From Apostichopus japonicus (lineage: Eukaryota; Echinodermata; Holothuroidea; Aspidochirotida; Stichopodidae), in the NCBI RefSeq assembly GCF_037975245.1, contig NC_092575.1:2671001-2735000 (forward strand): a DNA stretch of 64,000 nucleotides, read 5' to 3'. Each line of letters starts with the position of its first letter. Position 1 is the first letter of the stretch. This document shows positions 37,133 to 48,030 of this stretch, piece after piece. The notes beneath the pieces are model-generated. The model saw only the letters and a list, made by a program, of their open reading frames with translations, was not told the origin of the DNA and did no database searches. The translations under genes and the position numbers were made by a program.

Positions 37133-37529
37133 TGTCCAGTTGATCGATATAAAAAAGGATAACATCGAAGACGGCTCTCTTTGCATTGTAAGATCATATT
37201 ATAGTGGATTATACATACAACTTATTTATAATACAACTAACTTTTCTCTATGTGGAACAGAAGAACACATGGATTCTGGGCAAAATATTGTGATTGAACA
37301 CATATCATGTCTTGTGGCATACGTAGCATGGATGAACTCACCACACCGCGAATGTATTTTTCATGAAAAAAAAAGTGAAAAGGCGAATACATCTCAAAGC
37401 TTGAGATTGTTGTCTGTATTTGTTAGCAGATATGCTCACTTTAGGTCACATCTTTCTAATAGTTCTTTACGAAACGACGCGATGAATGGATATGAAACAC
37501 CAGGCAGAGCAAAAATCCTATGTAAAACG
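37133..37529 (+). CDS. Possible exon of an unrecognised gene (open in block B only)
   Basis: Acceptor CTCTTGCAG at 37,132 and donor GTGAGT after 37,529 bracket 132 open codons (VQLIDIKKDNIEDGSLCIVR ... ETPGRAKILCKT). The paralogous stretch at 18,656-19,036 keeps both splice sites but has lost the frame. It shows two N-x-S/T sites (NTTNFS region) and no recognised domain. Confidence 0.4.
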
Positions 37530-37534
37530 GTGAG

Positions 37535-38751
37535 TTTTTGGTGATGAAAATGCTCATCATAACACCATGTTCCATCAAAGTAAACGCAATTTAAGTACTG
37601 ACTATAATTGTACTATAGGCCTATATATGTTTAAGTTGTACAAATAAAAAGACTATTATTGTACAATCCACAGAAATTACTTGCAGTTCTGTGGTAGAAC
37701 AGAAGCGCTGCACACATGCAATGTTACATTTCTGTGCCGGCTTCAACGTGCTGAAAATATCATGGCCTTCTAAAGTAAATAAAATAAGCGATTATACTGA
37801 TAAAAAACCCTATTATAGTAAATGGAATAGCCCATTGAACCATGACATTGAATGATTAAAGTTTGTTGTGCCGCGCTGAAATGAGTAGAACCAATATCCA
37901 ACTTCAACCTGCAGGTCTCGTCTAACTTTTACACTATAGTATACATTACAGTTTCGTAAAAGTCTGCAACTTAAGATTGTCATATATTCTGTAGAAAGAT
38001 GTCGTTACAAGGTATGATTCTTCTTTTTTCGTTCATATGTGTACAGTAATTATGAGCTAAATAAAAGTAAAAATATATATTTAGGCTAAAGTCGAAGGTC
38101 TTCCAATGTCGGTTTCACACAATTTCAGATTTACTTAAGCCTATAGTTTTCGTGTGTTGCATATCAAGTAGGTTATCTGCCTATAGACTGCAACAGAACG
38201 TCGTTTGTACTATAGTAATTCATTTTAATATTTGTAATTAATTAATTAGTTAATATTAATTCATAAAAGTACATATTGTTGCAATACAATAAAGATATAA
38301 CTCGAGAATTGGTACGGTCACAAATCGTCAGTCACAATCTGTTATCAAAAAGTTTGGATTTTAAAATTGTTATTTCAAGTTAGTCAATTTTGTAAACTTT
38401 TTATAAAATCATTAGCGTAGCCCGGGCCTTATACATTTTCTATTACACCCACCTTCTTGTGTCATCCTATATTCGTTAACAAAGTCAGTACCATACATAG
38501 TAGGGCCTACACTCTCAAGTGTAAGAAAGTTACTTCAACGCTGAAAAATGTATCTGTTTCGTACCGATTTATTATCAGTCCAAACTAAAATGGCGATCGC
38601 TTGACCTATATGAAGACTGCAAACGGGTTTGCTAGACAGTATAGGTTTAACAAAATAGTAAGGAATTTCGTGATATATGTATGTGCATTGACTTGTTATC
38701 TAGTCGTTAATAGCCTTACCGGCTATACGAATGCATACATAGTACAGAAGA
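37535..38751. other. No gene recognised (block B backbone)
   Basis: AT-rich. The portion from 38,050 matches block A at about 20,100. ATTAATTAATTAG repeats near 38,240. Confidence 0.6.
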
Positions 38752-39052
38752 ATACTTTTTAAGAAAAAGTCACCCAGGAAAGAACCTGGGCACGAAAACC
38801 AACCTACCAAACGACTGATCCGCTCTCAGCCCCAGTCCCCTTGCATCGGGACTGTGACTATGTGATCATCGTCGGGTCGGGTGTGCATCACCATTCCCCT
38901 CGTATCGGGTGTGCATCACCATTCCCCTCGTATCGGGTGTGCATCACCATTCACCTCGTATCGGGTGTGCATCACCATTCCCCTCGTATCGTATGTGCAT
39001 CACCATTCCCCTCGTACAAATACTACACGTGATCTTAGCCAAATGGCTGAGG
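38752..39052 (-). repeat. U2-headed repeat unit with expanded 28-bp internal repeat
   Basis: The 3' hairpin end is at 38,752-38,830 and the degraded U2 head (GATCTTAGCCAAATGGCTGA) at 39,031-39,050. Between them the family segment GGTGTGCATCACCATTCCC has expanded into about five 28-bp copies (38,876-39,018). Confidence 0.85.
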
Positions 39053-39152
39053 TGCATACGGATCGCTGTATAGGGAATATTGGCAATCCCCATTTTACCA
39101 CTATTCATATTGTATTGTCCAACTTTGTATCGTAGTGAATACAGTTCGCGCG

Positions 39153-40389
39153 TTAAAGCCCAGTCACATCTCACCGGATTGCAATAACGGAGAGGGAACG
39201 AAGACAAAAAATGGCACTCCGTTGATGTACGTTAGTATCCGTTTAGTATGCGGTTCTCCTCCGTCCATCTACGTTTCATTACCGGAAGGGTCCGGTTTGT
39301 CCGGTGTCGATTTTGAACATGCATAAAACTTGGAACGGACATCCACCGGAAAATGTCTCCGTTATTCATTCGTTACTAATCCGTTAAGCTTCCGTTTTAT
39401 CAGTTTCTCATGCGTTTTGTTCGTTCTGTATGCGTTTGGCATACTGTATTTCTCCGTTCGTCTCTGGTTATTGCTATTGCTCACCGGATCATTAACGGAC
39501 AAAGAACGGATGAAACGTAGAAGTGCAGTACATATACCGTATATTCGACGGACGCTAACGTAGAAATAACGGAAGTGCAAAGGAACAGAACTGACAATGA
39601 ACAGATAGGTAACGGACGTTACACGGAAGAAACGGAAGAACTCAGGCCAGGAAAGTATAACAGACGGACATAGAACGGAGATGCAGCGTCACCTCCACCT
39701 TGTCCACTCCAAGCGTCCCACGCCTCATTCTGCTCCTATAACCTCTACCGTCAACACATACATCATGGACCCTTCAGAAAGATTCAAGCTTTAGACCACA
39801 GTGTCAGCTTTACAAGCACAGATGCTTATCATTGAAGCCAACATCAAGACCAATGAACAAGTCAAGAAGTGAAGGAAAAGACGTGCTCGGCTGAAATGCT
39901 GGTCTAGAGCCTTGCTAGGTTCACAGAGAAGACGGCAGTGTGGTCTTTATGACCAACTAGTGCAGTAGCTGCGAATGGAAGACCAAAATCTTTCATCAAC
40001 TTCATGAGGATACCCCCTGATTTCAAGGCACTCCGGAGGCCCAGGTTTTAGGCCGTTTCTTCTCCGTTGCTAGTCCGGTATGTCCGTTACTTTTCCGGTA
40101 CTCCTACGTTTTGTATGTTCTTTATCCGTTAATTTTCCGTTGTAAATTCGTTACTATCCGTTGGTGTTCGTTAGTTCGTTCGTTGTTGCTCCGTTGTTCA
40201 TCCGTTGTTCGTCCGTTGCTGTCCGTCCCTTGTACGTTTGTAATCCGTTTCCGCCGTTGAACGTCCGGTACGTTGCAACCCCCAGATGCATGCGCGACAA
40301 CTTTTGCCAACGGAAATAACCGGATGACTGTTTTTCGTGCGTACTCTTGTCCGTTCGTGCAATCCGGTGAGATGTGACTGGGCCTTTAA
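39153..40389 (+). mobile_element. PIF/Harbinger-like DNA element, TTAA/TAA-flanked, 1.24 kb
   Basis: Ends AGCCCAGTCACATCTCACCG and, inverted, AGGCCCAGTCACATCTCACC, flanked by TTAA on both sides. Block A lacks it. Subterminal DNA is packed with TCCGTT/AACGGA repeats. At 39,873-40,030 a broken frame reads RKRRARLKCWSRALLGSQRR and, after a frameshift, SFINFMRIPPDF. This resembles the N-terminal leader of Harbinger nucleases (RR-rich, then the REDP..F.NFLRM pattern). Stop and frameshift show it is inactive. Confidence 0.78.
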
Positions 40390-40727
40390 CTCCTGAATGT
40401 GAATACTCATATAACGATTGCGGGCGCATGCGTTGGGATGTGTGTATATTCCACAGCCGTATGTGTTCATGTCTACTCTGTTTACTTTATACACTTGAAG
40501 GAGAAAGATATCAATGTAATGATTGCGGTGATAAGGAAACGAAAACTGAACGAAAAATAAATGACGTAAACATGTAATGCGATGCGAGAAATTGACAAAT
40601 CGTTTCATAAGAGTCATCATTGTTCATGTTTTATAACATTGGTTTAGAACCCTTGAAGCAACCACGTAAAGTGTCTGCATACTATTGATTATTTTAAAAC
40701 TAGCTACAAATCTTCACTGTTTTCGTC

Positions 40728-40915
40728 TCCATCGGCCTTTTGACTAAGATCATGTGAAGCATTATGTTCTCCTTCTTGGAATCCATGCAACACACCTGAC
40801 AATGATCACACAGTCATAGTCTCGATGCAAGGGAACTGGGATGGATGACGGATCAGTCGGTTCGTGGTTAGGTATTTCGTGCCCAGGTTCTGGGTGACTT
40901 TTCTTTAAAAGCAGC
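40728..40915 (+). repeat. U2-headed repeat unit, plus orientation (block B)
   Basis: ATCGGCCTTTTGACTAAGAT head, CACACCTGACAATGATCACA middle, GCCCAGGTTCTGGGTGACTT end. Counterpart of 21,736-21,926. Confidence 0.8.
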
Positions 40916-40942
40916 TCGCCCCACCTTCTCTTTCCCGGCATT

Positions 40943-40946
<4 letters not shown>

Positions 40947-41028
<82 letters not shown>

Positions 41029-41029
41029 G

Positions 41030-41093
<64 letters not shown>
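40947..41093. repeat. (TA)n microsatellite with a GTAT block
   Basis: About 147 bases; frames in it are artefacts. Confidence 0.97.
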
Positions 41094-41095
<2 letters not shown>

Positions 41096-41096
<1 letters not shown>

Positions 41097-41290
41097 AATC
41101 ATTAAAGAATAATACACCAGGAAAATTCCACTTCACGACCGGTTTCGTCCTTTTGGGACTCATCAGGCGAAGGTAGGAATCGAACCCCGGATCTTCGTGT
41201 CACGAACCTAAGCCCGTACCACTCGACCACAGTGATTCTACTGGTGTGTTAAAGAATAACCACTGTGGTTATTCGGTGTAAAATTGTGTA
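41096..41290 (-). mobile_element. tRNA-derived SINE-like element
   Basis: The minus strand reads GTGGTCGAGTGGTACGGGC (A-box and D-arm-like) and CCGGGGTTCGATTCC (B-box) between 41,165 and 41,235. It is followed by GACGAAACCGGTCGTGAAG. Inverted copies of a TAAAGAATAA segment flank it. Confidence 0.6.
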
Positions 41291-41777
41291 AAGATTGTCA
41301 GATTCAAAGCGCCAGGGGCGCACTCTGTACAATATAAATACTTGGGTAATACGCCCCTAATGACAGTTTTTAAAAGCCAATTTATACCCTTTAACACACC
41401 AGTATGATATGACGCAATTGTATTTTATAGATATGTGTAGCTTGTAATTATATATGGAGTACCTGAAGTAGGTAGTTTAGGGAAGGTCATGAAAAGAGAA
41501 GGTAACCAACTTTTTCAAGTTGAAATCTTTTGGCTTTAGATTCCTGGTTTTCATACAACAATTAAAAGTAACAGAATGAAAAATAATGTATTCGTTGAAA
41601 TTGGTCATGTGTGATTTTTTGGAATAAGTGTAAAACAGAAGAAAAAACAATGAATGGAGTCGTCTCGGCAAAGCTCCTCACTCGTAAATATCCAACCAGT
41701 AGGTTTTGGAATATATCAATTTTAGAAATATTTCATCCCTCCATATGTTTAATACTACTCTTCTTTGTCGTCTACAG

Positions 41778-42020
41778 CATCTGGTAGCGACGTTCCGTTT
41801 GAGCAGAGATCTGTCGACGAGCAGGATGAGCTCCCAAAGAGGATAGGCAACAGACTGGCTCAGATCGGGGATAAGGTGGTACAGAAGTACTATTTTGAAT
41901 CTGATACCAGTGGACGAGGGGAGGAAGCGGGACCGAGCCAGGCCAATGCCAGTCTGTTAGCGGAAGAGTCCCGGTCCCTCCTTGGCAATGGTGCTTCGTC
42001 CGGAGGAGTCTCTTGGTCAC
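41778..42020 (+). CDS. BH3 exon, copy a
   Basis: 243 bp, phase 1 at both ends, so it can be skipped or included without changing frame. Encodes LPKRIGNRLAQIGDKVVQ and a Ser/Gly-rich tail. Acceptor TCTACAG, donor GTAAGT. Confidence 0.78.
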
Positions 42021-45000
42021 GTAAGTACCATGTGCCGGATTCGGGCTATGCTTTATGATATGACGCAATTGTATTTTATAGATATGTGTAGCTTGTAATT
42101 ATATATGGAGTACCTGAAGTAGGTAGTTTAGGGAAGGTCATGAAAAGAGAAGGTAACCAACTTTTTCAAGTTGAAATCTTTTGGCTTTAGATTCCTGGTT
42201 TTCATACAACAATTAAAAGTAACAGAATGAAAAATAATGTATTCGTTGAAATTGGTCATGTGTGATTTTTTGGAATAAGTGTAAAACAGAAGAAAAAAAC
42301 AATGAATGGAGTCGTCTCGGCAAAGCTCCTCACTCGTAAATATCCAACCAGTAGGTTTTGGAATATATCAACTTTAGAAATATTTCATCCCTCCATATGT
42401 TTAATACTACTCTTCTGTGTCGTCTACAGCATCTGGTAGCGACGTTCCGTTTGAGCAGATATCTGTCGACAAGCAGGAGGAGCTCTCAAAGAGGATAGGC
42501 AACAGACTGGCTCAGATCGGGGATAAGGTGGTACAGAAGTACTATTTTGAATCTGATACCGGTGGACGAGGGGAGGAAGCGGGACCGAGCCAGGCCAATG
42601 CCAGTCTGTTAGCGGAAGAGTCCCGGTCCCTCCTTGGCAATGGTGCTTCGTCCGGAGGAGTCTCTTGGTCACGTAAGTACCTTGTGCCGGATTCGGGCTA
42701 TGCTTTACGATATGACGCAACCCGGTCGGTCATTGATGGATGGTGCCTTCAGTCAGATGGAGATTTGGTATTAGTTATACGATGGTGGTTTTGGGGTACC
42801 CTGCTTGCGGTGATGGAATATGCAGTTATTTTTAATACATATGGGTACAGAAGTTGTGTGGGGGCACCAGTTATATAAGCATCAGTTTCATTGCATTTTA
42901 TAGATAGGTGTAGCTTGTAATTGGATATGGAGTACCTGAAGTAGGTAGTTTAGGGAAAGGCATGAAAAGAGACGGTAACCCACTTCTTCAAGTTGAAATC
43001 GTTTGACTTTAGATTCCTGGTTTTCATACAACAATTAAAAGTAACAGAATGAAAAATATTGTATCCGTTGAAATTGGTCATGTGTGATTTTTTGGAATGA
43101 GTGTTAAACAGAAAAAAAACAATGAATGGGATCGTCGTGGCAAATTGACACTGAAGAAGAGTTCTGAAGATCATAGAATGTTCTGAAAAAGCAAAATTTA
43201 CTTGTTTTTGGAGATTTATGAAGTTTCAAGACCATTGTTTCCTCTCCTTCAACCCTGCAGCTTCAGACTTGAATGATGCCATAGGGAGACGCAACAGAAG
43301 GACGGTAGATGGGGTTTCCAGGGTAAGACTCACAGAGGAGGGGAATCCAGATTCAAATGTTACTTCTTTTATCTTTGGGTCCACCCTTATCTCTTTCCTC
43401 GCAAAACTCTTAGCCGTTATCGCTCTACCATTTCTTTATTGAACTGGAAACCGGCTCTTAGTGCTGCACAACGTTAATAGAAACTAGTCATTTCCTCAAG
43501 GTGTTTTCTTAATCGTGGATTTAGTCGTCCACAAGGTTTTTCCCATCTGGATGAATGGTTTGATGTTCACCTTCCATTTTGTGTCTCATAATAGTACTTG
43601 TGGGCATATAAAGTATCATTTTCCTTGTGGGGGTAAGTTCTTGGGGGACAGGTCAGCCCATCACTCTTAACAATGACAATGACAACAATTTATTTCGAGC
43701 AATTTTGTACAGTACATGAATGTTTAGCAAAGTATAAACGTTATTTTGATATACAAAACAATCTAGAGAGACAGGTACAAAAACAGAAAAAACATTCATC
43801 ATGTTAATTGATATACAATATTTAAGCTATACAAATGCAAAAAAGCAAACAAGTGCAATGCTTATCGAATGTTTTCCTCATTTGAATGTAATAAATATAC
43901 ACATAAACTGGATAGAATTTGGTCAAAGGAACAAAACTCCAAAATAAAAATTGAATAACATAAAAAAAAATATAAAAAATAAGAAAAACAATTACCTGAT
44001 AACTTGTAAGATGATTTTCTCGGGGGAATTTCTTTAAACAGTTGAGGTTCATCGATTAATGTAATTGAACTATATAGTCTTATACACAAGCGATCAAGTC
44101 AGTTCCTTCGGTGCAACACAAAACTCTCAACAATTGCCAAGTATGAAACTCTGACCAGTAATCAACTCGGCCTTTCGGCTTGCTTTCTGGCCCAGAAGAA
44201 AACAAAGTAGGAATTGCATTGTGATGTATATATAACTGCACAATTACATTGACTTACTACACCCTATGTTTGCAATCGTTTTCGTTTCGAATAATAGTGG
44301 AGTTGAGAAAGAAAGGTTCAAAGCAGGAATTGCTGGAGCGTTTCAGGTACTTTATTGCATATTCCAACGGCCAATTTCTTGAAAACCAAAATTGATACTG
44401 GAAGCTGACATCCACTCAAAACATTTCAAGCCTCGTCGAACAATCACGACACGTCGATGTTAGAGTTTGGCTAAAAATTAAGTCTTGGTTGCTAACTTTA
44501 AAGATTTAAAAAAAAAATGCTAATTTAAAAACTTTACGTTACACCTTCAGGGTCGGAACCAGCCCATACCGACGTATGTGATAAGAAAGGTAATATACGA
44601 TCGTGCTTATGTTACATTCCAAGAAGCCGTGCAATCGCTCATCAACAGAAACTCTGGCATGGAGGAAATATCTCAGTTAGCGTTAGTGTTCCATTTAACC
44701 AAACTGGCCTGCAAGTTAGCCAAAGCCTTCGGCAGCCAGGGTGGTTCGGTAAGTCTTCGCAGCCGTTAATCTCATGGTCCATCTTCAAAAGAAATAATTT
44801 TTCTTAAAAAAATTTATGGAGAACAATTTCACAATTGTTAAAATATTAATTCAGGTGGAACATGAAATTGATTAGACTAACATTATTGGCACCTACTGAT
44901 AGAAGAAAAATGGAGGAACAATTATAGATTTACTACACATGAAAGTTTAACTCTCCGAATTACTACCAGGTCATTGAGAACTGTTCTTGTTTTACAGACT

Positions 45001-45374
45001 AGTAAATGTCGCAGTGAGGGAAAATACTCGTGACGATAAAATTGTTTTCAAATTTTTTGCATCGGTTACCATAATCTGACGTATTTCATTGGGGAAATAG
45101 GGATGACCTTCCAGTAGTTATGGTCAAGAAATAACTATCTTGTGTCGATTAATTACGTGTTTCCCAGTTTGAGTAAGCATTAAAAAAATTGCCTTTAACT
45201 TTTAACATTACATTTGTTTGTTGCTCGTATCGTTTTTGTCACACTCAGTAAAAACTTACTCAGACTGAAAGCAGACAAATATACACACCAATATTTTGGT
45301 TCATTCTCATATCTTAGGGAGCCGTGGTTGAAAGTGATTCCGAAGACTCTGTGCAGGAATCGGAGATAGATTGA
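41778..45374 (+). CDS. BID-like BH3-domain apoptosis regulator (5' exons missing)
   Basis: Exons 41778-42020 and 42430-42672 (duplicates), 43261-43322, 44551-44748 and 45319-45374, all GT-AG and phase-compatible. The duplicated exon holds RIGNRLAQIGDKV, matching the BH3 core LxxxGD and closest in pattern to BID (RHLAQVGDSM). The 44551 exon encodes helices (FQEAVQSLINR, MEEISQLALVFHLTKLACKL) that resemble BID's post-BH3 helices in spacing. The visible end is acidic (SDSEDSVQESEID). BID links death-receptor signalling to BAX/BAK at mitochondria; that role is inferred. BH1 NWGR is not seen. The N-terminal exon(s) were not found upstream. Another BH3-containing family is possible. Confidence 0.6.
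42430..42672 (+). CDS. BH3 exon, copy b
   Basis: Same length, phase and splice sites as copy a. Differences include R/I, E/K, D/E, P/S and S/G substitutions; the BH3 core RLAQIGDKV is unchanged. The frame stays open past the donor for 69 codons, into the intron. Confidence 0.78.
43261..43322 (+). CDS. BID-like gene, basic linker exon (with in-frame read-through)
   Basis: Encodes SDLNDAIGRRNRRTVDGVSR. Acceptor CTGCAG and donor GTAAGA, leaving phase 0. Without splicing the frame continues to a TGA at 43,440-43,442 and adds a hydrophobic tail. Confidence 0.72.
43323..43442 (+). CDS. Candidate alternative 3' coding extension encoding a C-terminal membrane anchor
   Basis: In-frame continuation of the previous exon: VRLTEEGNPDSNVTS, then FGSTLISFLAKLLAVIALPF and a two-residue end before the stop. 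A ~20-residue hydrophobic segment at the very C-terminus is the layout of a tail anchor as used by BCL-2 family proteins. Whether it is transcribed is unknown. No AATAAA is visible close downstream; the nearest I see is about 43,887. Confidence 0.45.
   Translation, partial: VRLTEEGNPDSNVTSFIFGSTLISFLAKLLAVIALPFLY
44551..44748 (+). CDS. BID-like gene, helical exon
   Basis: 66 codons, phase 0 both ends. Encodes PIPTYVIRKVIYDRAYVTFQ, then helices with MEEISQLALVFHLTKLACKL. Acceptor TTCAG, donor GTAAGT. Confidence 0.75.
45319..45374 (+). CDS. BID-like gene, terminal acidic exon
   Basis: GAVVESDSEDSVQESEID and TGA, after acceptor ATCTTAG. Phase fits the previous exon. SDSED and similar motifs look like casein kinase 2 sites. 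Confidence 0.65.
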
Positions 45375-45375
45375 C

Positions 45376-46648
45376 GCCAGTTGTGTGCTGTCCTCATTCA
45401 AATACAGATAAGATTGGTCGCGTCCATTTGCAAAAAAATTGCAAAACCCAAGGCTAAGTACTTAATTAAGAAATAATTAATGTCATTATTCTGACATTGT
45501 TTCGTATATTTTCTCTGCATTTATATCTCTCCCTAACATATTTATTTACGAATTCCTTCTATTTTAAACATTTTTTCTTTTCTTTCCCACATCTCACACG
45601 TCACTTTATGCGGACGTTTTGTAACAGAGCTTAAATGGTTATTTTGAAGCTAACAAGTCAGCAGCCTATAAGAGTGTCTCAAAACTGAGAAAAGGGTGCA
45701 ACTTTCTTGTTGCATTCAATTGACTGTTTTGTCAAAGTACTGGAAAAGATTAAATGCTGACAACACAAAAGCTACTAAAGGGCAGCAATTTACAGAAGGC
45801 TCTCTTCTGTTTAATTCTGGCATAAACAAATTAATGAGTCAGAACTCTGTAGTACTAAAGATAAGTAAATATGAAAAGAAGTGAAAGAAAATGGCACCCT
45901 TTTTCTAACTTGAGAAAGCAATATGCTGTCGTAATAAACAATGCTTACAACCCCCCCCCCCCCTCTTAATGTTTCTTTTATCGCATATGTGTGTGTATAA
46001 TTATGCTCTTTTCTGAAAACGAGAATATGTGGGACAGATACTCCTTCCATTAAAATCTTCTATCTAATATGGAAGTTTTTGCAGTCGAGAGAAATAGATT
46101 CACGTCTGAAAATCAATTCGTTATCTTTAGTAAATAACTGTCGAAAATTTGGTTTAATTAGATTAATTGCCCAAACCACTCTTGTGTTACAATGAGGCCT
46201 ATTATTGGCAATGCTTCATCATTAGCATCCGCAAGACAACAATGTATTTGATATTAACATCATCACTGACTCAGGTTTTCAAACTCTCATGGATCATTGT
46301 TCAATGCTGCCTCTGCATTTTTAAGCTTTTCCATTTTCAACAATTTTGTCCGGTTTCCTGGATAGAAAAATATCTTAAAAAGAGATCAACAAGAAGCTCA
46401 GCTAGAAAAAGAATTACTGTTATGTTTATATGCATAAAGGTTTTAATGCAGAATGTTTGCGTTTATTTATTTTAAGTAAAAATATGTAATGAATGTTGTT
46501 GTTGCAAAAGATGAACAATAAATGATGGTTAAGAAATGAAAAAAAAAATGAAATGAGATTCAAAATTTGTATGAAAATTGGTAAAAACATAACTTTAAAA
46601 TAAAAAAGAGAATTGACTTGAATGTCATTTTTGGTCTCCCTAACTTTA
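45376..46648. other. No gene recognised
   Basis: Spacer between the BID-like gene and the LRR relic, with a C run near 45,951. No splice-bounded frames with coding character. Confidence 0.6.
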
Positions 46649-47688
46649 GTTCTCGCCTGTAATAGTGTATCGGTCGTTGAAGTTGGAACGTTTGATAACA
46701 CACCGCATCTTCGAAACCTTCTGCTTTCTCACAACAACTTGAAAGAAATACAAGTGGGTTCTTTTACAGAAACGAAATTCATAGAAAGACTATTTCTAGA
46801 ACATAACAAATTAGAAGCGATCCGTGAACATGTCTTCAGTAACCTAACAAAAGCAATGACCATTTATTTTGATAATAATCAACTTCGCTTTCTGGAGAAA
46901 TGTAGCTTTAATGGACTGTTGCGACTACGATGGCTTTGTTGAGCAATAACCAAATTTCTGAACTCGACGCAGAAATATTCAGAAATGTGTCGTCTGGAAA
47001 CATTAGATCTCCATCAAAATCAATTGATAACTCTTCCTCGTGGTCTGTTTTAAAGTTTGCTTTTTTTGAGGCGAGTATTCTGTCCGATAACAGAATAACA
47101 ACCATCCCGTTACCAATTTATCTGGGACTCATTTCTCCTTTAGAGTTGATGGATGTGCGAAACAATGATATTACGCAATTAACAAGTCTCCTGCCGTATT
47201 TCCATGTGACTGAAAGGTTTCTGTGCGGTGGGAATCCCTATATTTGTGACTGTGCGTTCATCACACTACAATCACTGTTCAAGAATAATTTATTCCTAGA
47301 ACAAGTAATGTATATACGTTCAAGTCCTGTAACTTGCATGTGGCAAGATGTCAACTTTGAAGTAGATGAGCCGTTGCCATTTGCTTGCCCTGAAGATGGT
47401 GAAGTGATAAATGACGTCACCACAGCATTATCACCAAACTTAATGGATCCTTCAAAGAGAACTGAGTCGCAATTTACTGGAGAGGTATCAACTGAGAGCA
47501 AAACGATTGCTTACGTTGGTAATACAGTTAAAACTGATCAGATGGAGCCGAAGGATCCTGGAGTTAGAAATCCGATTTATGACTGGTTAATCGTATACTG
47601 TTCAGTCCTAATAACACTTGTTCTTGCGTCTTTAATCTACTTCTTCAAGCGTTTACGTTTCCAATCAATACCAGTGACCCGCGTTTAA
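46649..47688 (+). pseudogene. Leucine-rich-repeat transmembrane protein, broken by frameshifts
   Basis: Reads several LRRs (HLRNLLLSHNNLKEIQVGSF, FIERLFLEHNKLEAIREHVF, TIYFDNNQLRFLE), an LRR-CT cap (NPYICDCAFITL ... SSPVTCMW ... PFACP), a membrane helix (DWLIVYCSVLITLVLASLIY) and a short basic tail ending VTRV. The frame breaks three times. Near 46,937 one T is missing, turning W-L-x-L-SNNQ into a stop. Near 46,990 an LRR reading LETLDLHQNQLITLPRGLF is out of frame. Near 47,065 there is a stop before the frame returns at SDNRITTIP. A likely splice acceptor precedes 46,649; no signal peptide exon is seen. Family: LRR receptors of Toll or LRR-only type. Confidence 0.8.
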
Positions 47689-47734
47689 GGACTAGAACAA
47701 GGAGAACACTCCTGTCTGGACTCAAAATATACCA

Positions 47735-48030
47735 GTGCTGTGGCCGAGTGGATAAAGGCGTTGGCATTTGAAGCAATGAGGCTTAGCAGACGGGAGGTTC
47801 CGGGTTCGAAATCCGGCCCGGTCCTAGTGTAAGGTGGGTTTTTCATCCAAGAGCAATCTACGGTTTCCCATCTGAAATGACTTTCTGAGTAAATATTCCA
47901 AATTGAATTTAAAATGTTGAATTAGAAGCCATCCGACGTGTAAGTTGTAATCCAATAAGCCCTTGCGGGTTTCTCCCACATTTGTGGTCGCTTAAGCGTC
48001 GTAAAAATAACTGTTGGTTATTATCATATT
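47735..48030 (+). mobile_element. tRNA-derived SINE
   Basis: The head has TGGCCGAGTGGATAAAGGCG (A box) and GGGTTCGAAATCC (B box with one extra A), resembling class II (Ser/Leu) tRNA. A ~200-base unrelated body and a TAATA-like 3' end follow. The anticodon stem is disrupted, so it is not a working tRNA. Confidence 0.72.

Larger units (their letters stand above)
31690..40945. repeat. Segmental duplication block B (paralogue of 13,033-22,130)
   Basis: See block A for anchors. The (ATC)n microsatellite of block A ends exactly where similarity starts, so the left breakpoint is at or within the microsatellite. Confidence 0.9.
41403..42710. repeat. 652-bp tandem duplication carrying the BH3 exon
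   Basis: Units start with ATGATATGACGCAATTG at about 41,403 and 42,055, nearly identical through intron and exon. A partial third copy of the intron part (about 260 bp, without exon) is at 42,885-43,143. Confidence 0.95.

Noticed and set aside
40198-40620. 140-codon minus-strand frame
   Set aside because: It crosses the end of the Harbinger-like element and is made of TCCGTT-type subterminal repeats.
47735-47825. Functional Ser/Leu tRNA gene
   Set aside because: The anticodon stem has a mismatch, the B box has an extra A and a SINE body follows; it is treated as a SINE head.
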